Of a stretch of DNA of 59,183 nucleotides, positions 30,853 to 38,791 are shown piece by piece (the first letter of the stretch is position 1; each line of letters begins with the position of its first letter). The DNA comes from an uncultured Selenomonadales bacterium (GTDB lineage Bacteria > Bacillota > Negativicutes > Selenomonadales > Selenomonadaceae): contig CALFJB010000038.1 of the NCBI GenBank assembly GCA_937877565.1, positions 1 to 59,183 of the forward strand, in the 5' to 3' direction. The notes beneath the pieces were generated by a model. The model did not search any database and had not been told where the DNA came from. It saw only the letters and a program-made list of their open reading frames with translations. A program made the position numbers and the translations under genes.

Positions 30853-32349
30853 ATGCAATATCCCAGAATAATAATAGCGGCAACTCAAAGCGGCGCGGGT
30901 AAAACTACAATTACTTCAGGAATTTTGGCGGCGTTGGTTAAGCGCGGCTTAAATGTTCAAGCTTACAAAGTTGGACCAGATTATATTGATACGGGTTTTC
31001 ACGAAATTGCAAGCGGTAAACCGTCACATAATTTGGACAGTTGGTTAGTTGGAGAAAATAAACTGCGTGAGATATTTTTTCACGGCTCCAGACGCGCAGA
31101 AATAGCCCTAATTGAGGGCGTAATGGGTCTTTATGATGGTGGAGTTGCCGGAGTGTCTTCAACGGCTCAAATCGCCCAAATTTTGCAAATTCCGGTGGTG
31201 TTGGTTATCGACGTTAAAAGTATGGGAACTTCGGCGGCGGCGGTGGCGTTGGGTTTTCGTGAATTTGACAAAAATATAAATTTGGCGGGAGTGATTTTAA
31301 ATCGTGTTGGTTCAGATTCTCACAAAAAAATAATTGTGGACGCGCTGGACAAATTAAATATTAAATGTTTTGGAGCGATTAAGCGCGATGCAGAATTTGT
31401 GTTACCTGAAAGACATTTGGGGCTTGTACCGACGGCTGAAAATAATTTTGCTGAAGTGATTGAAAAAATCTGCGCGACGGTTGAAAGTGAAGTTGACATT
31501 GACGCACTTATAAAAATTGCAAACGCCGCGTCCAATGTTGCAATTCCAACTGACAAAAAAATTTTTCCAACGTGCCAAAATTCAGTTGATAAAGATTCAA
31601 ACTGCGCGACGGTTGAAAGTGAAGTTGACACTGATAAAATTATTGAAGTTGCAAATTCTGTTACAACTCCAATAAAAAAATCCCTAACCGCTAACCGCTA
31701 TAACCTAACCCCTAAAATAGCTGTGGCGAAGGACTCGGCTTTTAATTTTTACTACGAAGAAAGTTTACACGAACTTAAAAAACGCGGCGCAGAATTAATT
31801 TATTTCAGCCCGCTTGACGATGAAAAACTTCCTGAAAATATTAGCGGCTTGATAATTGGCGGCGGTTTTCCTGAAATGTTCGCAGAAAAACTTCAAGCAA
31901 ATAAAAAAATTCGCCGCGCAATTCGTGAGGCGGCTGAAAAAAATTTTCCGATTTTCGCAGAATGTGGCGGTTTTATGTATCTGATGAACTCTATCACAAA
32001 TTTTGACGGGAAAAATTTTGAAATGTGCGGCGTAATTCCGGCTTGTGCGGTTATGACTGACAAATTACAAACTGTAGGATACATTGACGCCGAAATTTTA
32101 AGCGATTGTATAATTGGCAAGGCGGGCGATAAGTTACACGCGCACGAGTTTCATTTTTCGACGGCTGAAATTTCTACCGACAAAAATATTTTTAATTGCA
32201 AGCGTATGAGGACGGGCAAAATTTATCGCGCAGGTTTTTTCACTAAAAATATTGTGGCGTCGTACTTGCACATACATTTTGCAGGTTGCCAAAGTGCCGC
32301 TGAAAATTTCGTCAATGCTTGCAAAAATTATAATTTAACTTCAGTTTGA
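30853..32349 (+). CDS. cbiA: Cobyrinate a,c-diamide synthase with enlarged linker
   Basis: A 498-residue ATP- and glutamine-dependent amidotransferase that amidates the a and c side chains of cobyrinate. The N-terminal BioD-like domain has the P-loop AATQSGAGKTT and AYKVGPDYIDTGFHEIASGK. The C-terminal glutaminase domain has LIIGGGFPEMFAEKL and the catalytic Cys371 in FAECGGFMYL. Residues about 205-290 between the domains are unusual: a Cys-Ala-Thr-Val-Glu-Ser-Glu-Val-Asp block at 207-215 recurs at 251-259, and residues 277-288 are encoded by a CCCTAACC-type repeat. The SD follows the upstream terminator directly. The 3' end overlaps the convergent Cys-pair gene by 22 bases. Confidence 0.93.
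   Translation: MQYPRIIIAATQSGAGKTTITSGILAALVKRGLNVQAYKVGPDYIDTGFHEIASGKPSHNLDSWLVGENKLREIFFHGSRRAEIALIEGVMGLYDGGVAGVSSTAQIAQILQIPVVLVIDVKSMGTSAAAVALGFREFDKNINLAGVILNRVGSDSHKKIIVDALDKLNIKCFGAIKRDAEFVLPERHLGLVPTAENNFAEVIEKICATVESEVDIDALIKIANAASNVAIPTDKKIFPTCQNSVDKDSNCATVESEVDTDKIIEVANSVTTPIKKSLTANRYNLTPKIAVAKDSAFNFYYEESLHELKKRGAELIYFSPLDDEKLPENISGLIIGGGFPEMFAEKLQANKKIRRAIREAAEKNFPIFAECGGFMYLMNSITNFDGKNFEMCGVIPACAVMTDKLQTVGYIDAEILSDCIIGKAGDKLHAHEFHFSTAEISTDKNIFNCKRMRTGKIYRAGFFTKNIVASYLHIHFAGCQSAAENFVNACKNYNLTSV
31471..31630 (+). repeat. In-frame direct repeat inside cbiA
   Basis: A 28-base sequence beginning TGCGCGACGGTTGAAAGTGA at 31471-31498 recurs exactly at 31603-31630. The offset is 132 bases (44 codons), so the reading frame is kept. 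Confidence 0.9.
31681..31716 (+). repeat. CCCTAACC-type repeat inside the cbiA coding region
   Basis: TCCCTAACCGCTAACCGCTA, then TAACCTAACCCCTAAA: the C-rich arm of the dispersed element, read in frame as twelve codons (SLTANRYNLTPK) in the inter-domain linker. Confidence 0.85.
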
Positions 32350-33089
32350 GCTTCGGCGATTGATTTACCGTCAGGAAAAATTGGGGCGTTGATTAAGTCC
32401 TCTGTAAAATCTTCGCCAATATTTACAACTTTGGAATATTTCAATATGTGTAAATCGTAATCTTCATTGACGATAATTTTAATTTGCGAATCTGTGAGCT
32501 TCTCTTTGATAAACTCGTAGCATTTTTTATTGTACGCAAAGTCTACTTCGTCATCATAGTTTAACAACATTTTTCTGAAAGAATCAATCGACATTGTTGC
32601 AACGGTAACTTTTTCGGGGCGTTGAAACCTTCTAAACTGCTGAATACATTTAGTTTTTTCCACGTCTTCGTAAATTCGCATTTCATCTTCATTTTTCTCA
32701 AGCCAATAATTGCCGGGAAATTTGGTCAAAACTTCAGCCGCCGTAACTGCTGATTCTGTAATATCAAACCATTGGAAATCATTCCAAAAAGGTCCAAATT
32801 CAAGCGGCTCTTGCATTGGTTCGATTGAAAAATTTTCAATCGGCGTGTAACTTCCAATATTTTTTAAAAGATAGTCGAAGAAAATAAATGTTCCGCAACG
32901 GGGACATCGCCAAGCATAAGAAAAATTTTCCTCATGTTCACATTCTAACCAATCAGCAGTCAAATTTTCAATTTCAAATTTACGCCAACTGTCTAAATGG
33001 CAAAAAACATGCTCAATCGGTGTTGTTCCTTCAGGCTCACCATGATAACGAATTTGAAAACCACAAAAAATACATCCACGAACAGCCAT
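32328..33089 (-). CDS. Hypothetical Cys-pair (zinc-ribbon-like) protein
   Basis: A 253-residue soluble protein I do not recognise. The N-terminus has GCIFCGF (C6/C9) and later WRCPRCGTF (near residue 62), two CxxC pairs that could bind one zinc. An EHVFCHLDSW segment lies between. The rest is acidic, with no known motif. It starts 11 bases downstream of the CdiA-tRNase-like gene on the same strand, the usual place for an immunity or partner protein, but that role is only inferred. The 3' end overlaps the convergent cbiA. Confidence 0.7.
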   Translation of the reverse strand: MAVRGCIFCGFQIRYHGEPEGTTPIEHVFCHLDSWRKFEIENLTADWLECEHEENFSYAWRCPRCGTFIFFDYLLKNIGSYTPIENFSIEPMQEPLEFGPFWNDFQWFDITESAVTAAEVLTKFPGNYWLEKNEDEMRIYEDVEKTKCIQQFRRFQRPEKVTVATMSIDSFRKMLLNYDDEVDFAYNKKCYEFIKEKLTDSQIKIIVNEDYDLHILKYSKVVNIGEDFTEDLINAPIFPDGKSIAEAQTEVKL

Positions 33090-33100
33090 AAAAATTCCTC

Positions 33101-33583
33101 CTACTCCAAAATATGAATTTCTCCATTAAACCAAAATTCTGTTTGAAAATGAACCTGATTTTTTCGCTTTGCCTCTTGATAACCGTCATTGACAGCTTTA
33201 AAACCAACTTCAAAATCTGCATGTAACGATAATATAATAATTTTACCCGGAAGTCGATTCACTTCGGAAAGTCTTGCTCGTTCATCAGAAATTTGTTTTG
33301 ATGCGTGTTTAATTTGCTTTGATATATTTCCTGCTCTCAAGGATTCAATTCCTTTTACTTCAACAAAAAATTCATAATCGACGAGTAAATCAGGACGCCC
33401 TCCTTCTCCAAGTTTTTCTTGTAAGAATACAACGTACATTCCTAAATCCATATAGTATTCGGCAACTGCGATTGCATTTTTGTCAATAACTTTATTATTG
33501 CCGCTATCGTAATAGCAACCATCTTTATCTTTGTTTCTACCGCTTGCACCACCGTATCCGCCCATTAATTTTTCCTCCGCCAC
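33101..33583 (-). CDS. CdiA-tRNase-like PD-(D/E)XK protein
   Basis: A 160-residue protein resembling the C-terminal tRNase domain of contact-dependent inhibition proteins (CdiA_C). AVAEYYMDLGMYVVFLQEK is followed by GRPDLLVDYEFFVEVKG, a PD-(D/E)XK nuclease core (RPD ... EVK), and by KIIILSLHADF. The N-terminus is Gly-rich (MGGYGGASGR) and there is no delivery domain or signal peptide, so it is either an intracellular nuclease or a detached toxin module. It overlaps the DUF4417 gene by 19 bases and is followed by the Cys-pair gene, forming a three-gene unit. Confidence 0.7.
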   Translation of the reverse strand: MAEEKLMGGYGGASGRNKDKDGCYYDSGNNKVIDKNAIAVAEYYMDLGMYVVFLQEKLGEGGRPDLLVDYEFFVEVKGIESLRAGNISKQIKHASKQISDERARLSEVNRLPGKIIILSLHADFEVGFKAVNDGYQEAKRKNQVHFQTEFWFNGEIHILE

Positions 33584-34227
33584 ATTTGACTATAATTTAA
33601 AATTTGTACAACATTGATATTTGGAAATTTTTTAGCAATCCATTCAGGACATTTGCCGCAAACAACAATGGCAGTTGGCTGAAGTTTTTCAACCATTGCA
33701 TTTATTCCGCCGATAAAAAGTCTGTTAGATTCTTTGTCATAAAGCGTATTTGTAGTAACTGCTACAGTTGAATTTGTCGGCAAGCCGTCAAAGCACCATT
33801 CCCAAGTAGATTCTCCTGCAAAACCTGCAGTCGGTATCATTGGAATGCCTGCTTGCTGTAGTGCATAATCAACCATTCTATTTTTCAGACAATTATAAAT
33901 CAAAATTTTTTCTTCATAATCTCGGTACATATTAAAATCTGCAGAAATTAAACCTTTGATTTTCGGGAAAAATTCTTCATATTCTCTGAAATTTTTATAG
34001 AGTCTGTGAAAATTTCTCTCCGCCGTGAAACAGTGATACCAATAATACCCTTCATTAACTTTAGTTTTCAAATGATTAAACGGAAAAACTAGCAATTCCG
34101 GCAAATAATTTACTTGTGCAAGTTGCGGGAAATTATATTTCCCGGTAGTCGGATAATCCCCTTCAAACGGTTCTCTAGAAAATTGACGCTTAATCCAAAG
34201 TTTTGCGTCTTCCCAATTCCAACGCAT
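33565..34227 (-). CDS. DUF4417 domain protein
   Basis: A 220-residue protein matching DUF4417: LISADFNMYRDYEEKILIYN (the SPDFS.Y segment), GIPMIPTAGFAGESTWEWCF, FDGLPTNSTVAVTTNT, then FIGGINAMVEKLQPTAIVVC. DUF4417 genes are frequent on plasmids, phages and conjugative elements; no activity is established. It is the first gene of the cassette after the rnc terminator and its start is preceded by AAGGTGAT. It overlaps the nuclease-like gene downstream, implying coupled translation. Confidence 0.8.
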   Translation of the reverse strand: MRWNWEDAKLWIKRQFSREPFEGDYPTTGKYNFPQLAQVNYLPELLVFPFNHLKTKVNEGYYWYHCFTAERNFHRLYKNFREYEEFFPKIKGLISADFNMYRDYEEKILIYNCLKNRMVDYALQQAGIPMIPTAGFAGESTWEWCFDGLPTNSTVAVTTNTLYDKESNRLFIGGINAMVEKLQPTAIVVCGKCPEWIAKKFPNINVVQILNYSQMWRRKN

Positions 34228-34256
34228 AATATCACCTTCTAAATATATTTTGTATC

Positions 34257-34284
34257 AAAAAAGACTCGGAAATTAATCCGAGCC
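34257..34284 (-). terminator. Intrinsic terminator after rnc
   Basis: On the minus strand GGCTCGGA pairs with TCCGAGTC, followed by six T residues. It closes the fabF-rnc transcript and separates it from the DUF4417 cassette. Confidence 0.85.
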
Positions 34285-34293
34285 TTAATTTTT

Positions 34294-35073
34294 TTACTCG
34301 ATAACTTTCAATTTTCTAAGTGCAACTTCGGCGGCGGCTTTTTCGGCAAGTTGTTTACTTCTGCCGGTACCTTCGCCCATAAGTTCGCCATTAACTTTTA
34401 CAGCCGCCTCAAAAGTCCTGTCGTGCGGAGGTCCACTTTCGCTAATTTCAATGTATTCGGGAAGTGCGCCTTCGTAAAGTCTTTGGGAATATTCCTGCAA
34501 GACAGACTTTGCATCAACGGCAGTTTTTCCAAGTTTAACGTTTTTAAATTCGTCAGCAAGTTGCCGCCAAACATAATCTTTGGCAACTTCCCAACCTTGA
34601 TCCAGATAAATTGCGCCGATAACAGCCTCAAATGCATCTTCCAAATTTGAATCCCGCTTGCGTCCGCCTTGTTGAAATTCGCCGAAATTCATCAGCAATA
34701 TTTGTCCGAATCCCAATTTGTTCGCCAATTTCGTAAGCGTGGAACCGCAAACAATAGTTGCGCGGGTTTTCGTCAATTCGCCTTCAGATAAATTTTCAAA
34801 TTTCGTGAAAAGGTAGATACTGGACGCCAATTCTAAAACCGCGTCGCCCAAAAATTCCAGCCGTTCATTGTGAGCAAATTTTGTTAATTCGGTATTTGGA
34901 CTTGCATTTAATTCTTCATTCGCCTCAAGCGTTTTTGCGTAGGATTTATGCGTTAAAGCTACGTGCAAAATTTCAATGTTGTTGAATTTCACTTCCAAAA
35001 CTTTTTCCAGTTTATGAAGTTGGCGACGCCGTGCGGCAGTTATTGGCGCAATTTCGTAATTTTTTTTCGCCAT
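34294..35073 (-). CDS. rnc: Ribonuclease III
   Basis: A 259-residue double-stranded RNA endonuclease that processes rRNA precursors. The catalytic signature ERLEFLGDAVLEL is at about residues 73-85 and the second acidic cluster is in EDAFEAVIGAIYLDQGW. A dsRNA-binding domain follows at the C-terminus (DAKSVLQEYSQRL ... GRSKQLAEKAAAEVALRKL). It starts 3 bases after fabF. The smc and ftsY genes that usually follow rnc are missing; a terminator and the accessory cassette stand there instead. Confidence 0.96.
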   Translation of the reverse strand: MAKKNYEIAPITAARRRQLHKLEKVLEVKFNNIEILHVALTHKSYAKTLEANEELNASPNTELTKFAHNERLEFLGDAVLELASSIYLFTKFENLSEGELTKTRATIVCGSTLTKLANKLGFGQILLMNFGEFQQGGRKRDSNLEDAFEAVIGAIYLDQGWEVAKDYVWRQLADEFKNVKLGKTAVDAKSVLQEYSQRLYEGALPEYIEISESGPPHDRTFEAAVKVNGELMGEGTGRSKQLAEKAAAEVALRKLKVIE

Positions 35074-35076
35074 AGT

Positions 35077-36321
35077 TTAATCCTTGTACTTTTTCAAAAT
35101 GATACAGGCGTTGTGACCGCCGAATCCAAAAGAATTTGACATTGCAATATTAATTTCAGCGGCGCGGGCTTTATTCGGCACGTAATCTAAATCTAAGCCG
35201 TCATCAGGAGTTTCATAATTGATTGTTGGCGGAATAATTCCTTCGTCAATCGTCAGAGCCGTTGCAATGGCTTCCATACCGCCCGCCGCGCCGAGCATAT
35301 GCCCTGTCATTGACTTTGTAGAGGATATAGCCAACTTGTACGCGTGTTCGCCAAAAACAGTTTTAATCGCTTGAGTTTCGCACATATCGTTGAAATGTGT
35401 TGACGTTCCGTGCGCGTTAATGTAGTCAACATCAGCCGGAGCAATTCCCGCGTTTTCAATCGCCAGTTGCATACATTTGGCTTGATATTCGCCGTTAGGC
35501 GCGGGCGTGGTAATGTGGTACGCGTCGTTATTTCTGCCGTAGCCGATAACTTCTGCGTAAATGTGGGCGTTGCGTTTTTTCGCACTTTCCAAACTTTCAA
35601 GCAAAACAATTCCTGCGCCTTCGCCCATTATAAAGCCGCTACGATTTTTATCAAACGGGCGGGAGGCGTGCGCGGGATCGTCATTATGGTCAATGCAAAG
35701 TGCCTTCATTGAGGCAAAACCGGCAACACCTGCGGGCGTAATTGCCGCCTCTGTACCACCGGCAAACATTAAATCTACTTCGCCGTTTTGAATTGCAAAA
35801 AAAGCGTCCCCAATGCAATTTGTACCGCTCGCGCAGGCTGTTACAATCGATTCTGCAGGACCGTGAATACCAAACTCAATGGCAATTTGTCCCGCTGCCA
35901 TATTCGCAATAGTCATTGGAATAAAAAACGGGCTGATCCTCGAAGGTCCTTTATCAAAAAGTTTTTCGTATTGATTGTGCAAAGTTTGCATACCGCCAAT
36001 ACCATTGCCGACAAAAACGCCTGCGCGATCTCTGTTAATTGCAGATAAATCCAATTTAGAATCAGCAAGCGCAAGTTTAGCGGCGGCAAATGCAAACTGC
36101 GTGTATTTGTCCATTTTCTTTATTTCTTTTTTGTCAATGAAATCTTCAGCGTTAAAATCTTTGACTTCGCCGCCAATTTTGCAAGTGTGTTCGGTTGTGT
36201 CAAACTGTTCAATATTTGAAATTCCGTTTTTGCCGGACTTTAAAGCCTCAAAAAAATTTTCTTTACCGATACCAATAGGCGTTACGGGACCAAGCCCTGT
36301 AATGACTACTCGATTTTTCAA
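35077..36321 (-). CDS. fabF: 3-oxoacyl-ACP synthase II
   Basis: A 414-residue condensing enzyme that extends acyl-ACP with malonyl-ACP. The catalytic Cys163 is in VTACASGTNCIGDAF; the two His residues are in INAHGTSTHFND and KSMTGHMLGAAGG. TTG at 36321 follows GGAGCG. It lies 45 bases downstream of the nitronate monooxygenase-like gene, and both probably share the promoter at 37359-37387. Confidence 0.96.
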   Translation of the reverse strand: MKNRVVITGLGPVTPIGIGKENFFEALKSGKNGISNIEQFDTTEHTCKIGGEVKDFNAEDFIDKKEIKKMDKYTQFAFAAAKLALADSKLDLSAINRDRAGVFVGNGIGGMQTLHNQYEKLFDKGPSRISPFFIPMTIANMAAGQIAIEFGIHGPAESIVTACASGTNCIGDAFFAIQNGEVDLMFAGGTEAAITPAGVAGFASMKALCIDHNDDPAHASRPFDKNRSGFIMGEGAGIVLLESLESAKKRNAHIYAEVIGYGRNNDAYHITTPAPNGEYQAKCMQLAIENAGIAPADVDYINAHGTSTHFNDMCETQAIKTVFGEHAYKLAISSTKSMTGHMLGAAGGMEAIATALTIDEGIIPPTINYETPDDGLDLDYVPNKARAAEINIAMSNSFGFGGHNACIILKKYKD

Positions 36322-36366
36322 TTAAAACGCTCCTTTCTTTTTAGGGACTAGTAATTTAAATTCTCT

Positions 36367-37311
36367 CTAAAAATTAGCCTCTGCCTCTGTAACAAGTTGC
36401 CGAATAATTTCTTTTACAGGTAAAATTTCTTTGATTCGCGGTAAATATTCACCGGTAAAAACTAAACCGGTTTCAACGTCGCCTTGTTGCGCCCGCGTCA
36501 ATGCTCGAACAATACAAAAATTATGTTTGCAAGCTTTAAGGCAAGAATCGCAAGTTTTAGGCGGAACTTTACCTGCCATAACGCGTTTTGAAAATGGTGT
36601 ACGTACTGCGCGTCCCGGCAATCCTACAGGACTGCTGATAACTACAATGTCATCAGGTTGAGATTTTAAATAATATTCTTTGAGAGTTGGTGCGCCGTTC
36701 GATTCAAGACTGGCGGCAAATCTTGAGCCCATTTGCACGCCGTTTGCGCCCATTTTCAGCATATCAGCAATATCTTTGCCGGTTAAAACTCCACCCGCCG
36801 CAATTACAGGTATTTTGACTGCTTCGCGTATTGGCGGAATTAATTCTCGCGCAGAAATATCAGTGCCTAAATGTCCGCCGGCTTCTTTGCCTTCAACAAC
36901 AATAGCCGTTGCGCCCAATCTTTCCGAAATTTTCGCAAGCTTGACTGATGAAACTATTGGAACTATTGGGGTATTCGATTCTCTTCCAATACCAAAAATA
37001 TCTCGTGAAAATCCCGCGCCCGCCACAATTAAATCTATTCCGGCGTCTATTGCCGTTCGTACTATTCCTGCAAAATCAGACGCCGCCACCATGATATTTA
37101 TACCGATAATTCCATTTGTAAGCGAACGCGCCAAATTTATTTCGTAACGCAATTCAGGGTGCGTCATTCCAGACGCCGCAATTAAACCAATTCCACCTTC
37201 ATTGGCAACCGCCGCCGCAAGCCTTGCTGTGGAAAGTCTAATTGCCATGCCGCCCTGCACTATCGGTATTCTTGCCGTTTTGTTTCCTATTTTCAGCTCC
37301 GGAAGTTTCAC
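36367..37311 (-). CDS. Nitronate monooxygenase / FabK-like flavoprotein
   Basis: A 314-residue FMN TIM-barrel protein. IVQGGMAIRLSTARLAAAVA, NEGGIGLI, EGKEAGGHLGTD and the phosphate-binding IPVIAAGGVLTGKDIADMLK with GANGVQMGSRF are seen. A C-terminal Cys cluster, CDSCLKACKHNFC, marks the branch annotated as nitronate monooxygenase in clostridia. FabK enoyl-ACP reductases belong to the same superfamily, and its place between acpP and fabF makes an enoyl-ACP reductase role possible; the Cys cluster is not a FabK feature. GTG at 37311 follows GGAGGTCT. Confidence 0.85.
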   Translation of the reverse strand: MKLPELKIGNKTARIPIVQGGMAIRLSTARLAAAVANEGGIGLIAASGMTHPELRYEINLARSLTNGIIGINIMVAASDFAGIVRTAIDAGIDLIVAGAGFSRDIFGIGRESNTPIVPIVSSVKLAKISERLGATAIVVEGKEAGGHLGTDISARELIPPIREAVKIPVIAAGGVLTGKDIADMLKMGANGVQMGSRFAASLESNGAPTLKEYYLKSQPDDIVVISSPVGLPGRAVRTPFSKRVMAGKVPPKTCDSCLKACKHNFCIVRALTRAQQGDVETGLVFTGEYLPRIKEILPVKEIIRQLVTEAEANF

Positions 37312-37358
37312 AGATAGACCTCCAATTTCTTTGCTTTGTAAGTACTTTTATTCAATTA

Positions 37359-37387
37359 ATTATAATATTGACAATTTTACCTGTCAA
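37359..37387 (-). promoter_or_regulatory. Consensus promoter with inverted repeat, upstream of NMO-fabF-rnc
   Basis: On the minus strand TTGACA (37387-37382), 17 bases, TATAAT (37364-37359): both hexamers are perfect. TTGACA-N8-TGTCAA, an exact inverted repeat, covers the -35 and half of the spacer (37368-37387) and could be an operator. Confidence 0.85.
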
Positions 37388-37393
37388 ATAGTT

Positions 37394-37423
37394 TAAAAAA
37401 TCCCGCGAAGTTCATTCACGGGA
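37394..37423 (-). terminator. Intrinsic terminator after acpP
   Basis: On the minus strand TCCCGTGAA pairs with TTCGCGGGA (one wobble), followed by TTTTTT. It separates fabG-acpP from the next transcription unit. Confidence 0.85.
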
Positions 37424-37447
37424 TTTGATTTTCAGAAATTTATTTTT

Positions 37448-37675
37448 TCAAGCTTCGTCAATGTATTTTACAACATCTTCAACAGTTTTAATTTTTTCGG
37501 CTTTTTCGTCCGGAATTTCGATACCAAATTTGTCCTCAAACGCCATAATCAATTCGACTATATCAAGCGAATCTGCGCCGAGATCGTCAACAAAAGTTGA
37601 ATTCATTTGAACTTCATCAGCTTCAACTCCAAGTTGTTCAACGACAATCTCTTTTACTTTGTCAAAGGTTGACAT
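37448..37675 (-). CDS. acpP: Acyl carrier protein
   Basis: A 75-residue acidic carrier of fatty-acyl chains. The phosphopantetheine attachment site is Ser36 in DDLGADSLDIVELIMAFED. Length and acidity are typical. ATG at 37675 follows AAAGGAGG. It lies 86 bases downstream of fabG and is followed by a terminator. Confidence 0.97.
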   Translation of the reverse strand: MSTFDKVKEIVVEQLGVEADEVQMNSTFVDDLGADSLDIVELIMAFEDKFGIEIPDEKAEKIKTVEDVVKYIDEA

Positions 37676-37729
37676 AATCGCACCTCCTTTCGTAAGTAGT
37701 CGATATTAAAACTTTTTTTACAAAATTTA

Positions 37730-37764
37730 CTATCCAACTATCACACTAACAAACTATCCAACTA
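37730..37764 (-). repeat. Short direct repeats next to fabG stop codon
   Basis: CTATCCAACTA occurs at 37730-37740 and again at 37754-37764, with CACACTAACAAA between. The second copy includes the fabG stop codon. It looks like a weak relative of the CCCTAA element. Confidence 0.5.
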
Positions 37765-38523
37765 CATTGCCATTCCGCCATCAACATTGATGATTTGTCC
37801 GGTAATGTAATTTGCCTGTTCTGATACTAAAAACGCCGCCAAATTTGCAACGTCTTCAGTTGTTCCAAATTTTCCGAGTGGAATTTGTTTTAGCGTTTCT
37901 TCCTTGATTTTATCTGATAATTTGTCTGTCATGTCGGTTGTGATAAAACCCGGCGCGATTGCGTTTACATTGACGCCACGCGCTGCCAATTCTTTTGCTG
38001 TAGACTTCGTAAAACCAATAACGCCTGCCTTTGCCGCCGCGTAATTCGCTTGGCTGATATTTCCTGTTAAGCCGACAACTGAAGTCATATTAACGATTTT
38101 TCCGCTGCGTTTCTTCATCATAATTTTTGTTACAGCCTTTGTGCAGTTGAAAACGCCCTTCAAATTCGTTGCAATTACTTCATCAAAATCAGATTCGCTC
38201 ATTTTAAGCAAAAGGTTATCACGAGTAATACCGGCGTTGTTAATTAAAATATCAACCGTTCCCCACGTTTCGACGATTTTTTTAACAATGTCAGCTGCTA
38301 CTTCAAAATTATCAACCTTGCCTTGAACTAAAATAGCTTCGCCGCCGCGTGATTCAATTTCGGCTTTGACTTCTTCGGCTTTTTCTACGTTACCTGCAAA
38401 ATTTATGGCAACTTTTGCGCCCGCGTCTGCAAGTTTTAAAGCAATGGCGCGACCAATTCCGCGTGATGCTCCCGTTACAAGGGCGACTTTGCCTGTTAAA
38501 TATTTTCCAAAAATCTCAACCAT
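37762..38523 (-). CDS. fabG: 3-oxoacyl-ACP reductase
   Basis: A 253-residue NADPH-dependent short-chain dehydrogenase reducing beta-ketoacyl-ACP. The cofactor motif is TGASRGIG; NNAG lies in INNAGITRDNLL; the catalytic Ser-Tyr-Lys set is S in NMTSVVGL and YxxxK in ANYAAAKAG. Its position before acpP supports FabG rather than a generic dehydrogenase. fabD, fabH and plsX are not in the window. Upstream lies copy B of the three-hairpin element. Confidence 0.95.
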   Translation of the reverse strand: MVEIFGKYLTGKVALVTGASRGIGRAIALKLADAGAKVAINFAGNVEKAEEVKAEIESRGGEAILVQGKVDNFEVAADIVKKIVETWGTVDILINNAGITRDNLLLKMSESDFDEVIATNLKGVFNCTKAVTKIMMKKRSGKIVNMTSVVGLTGNISQANYAAAKAGVIGFTKSTAKELAARGVNVNAIAPGFITTDMTDKLSDKIKEETLKQIPLGKFGTTEDVANLAAFLVSEQANYITGQIINVDGGMAM

Positions 38524-38621
38524 TGAACGTAACCTCCCGCAGAATGTTTCATAAATTTATTAATCAGAAACTTTTTCAGATGACTTGGTAAATTACATTT
38601 CCAAAATTCATGAAATCCCGT

Positions 38622-38754
38622 CGGCGGTCAAGGATGACCGCCGCGCCGCGCTTAACGCCGTGATGGCGTTATGTGCGGCTGTTTTTTCTTTTCTTTGCTA
38701 GGCGTTTCTTTTCTTTTTTTTCAAAAATGAAAAGAAATGCCGTATTAGATAAAA
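38622..38754 (+). repeat. Three-hairpin dispersed element, copy B
   Basis: Nearly identical to copy A at 1497-1627, 37 kb away, with two substitutions and one extra T. It fills the spacer between rplQ and fabG and so divides the ribosomal and fatty-acid gene sets. Confidence 0.88.
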
Positions 38755-38791
38755 GAAACTACGAATTTACCAACAATCTCAAAAAATTTTA

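Noticed and set aside
30168..30860. Cobalamin riboswitch before cbiC or cbiA
   Set aside because: The spacers are 9 and 45 bases, too short, and no B12 box was recognised.
35410..36325. Long plus-strand frames opposite fabF, rpoA and other minus-strand genes
   Set aside because: They mirror well-recognised genes, have no ribosome binding sites and show no domain; treated as shadows.
36341..36352. TTAGGGACTAG trace between NMO gene and fabF
   Set aside because: Only about one unit and a half; too short to call a copy of the element with confidence.
36367..37311. Firm naming as FabK enoyl-ACP reductase
   Set aside because: The fold and location fit, but the C-terminal Cys cluster marks the nitronate monooxygenase-type branch, so no gene symbol was given.
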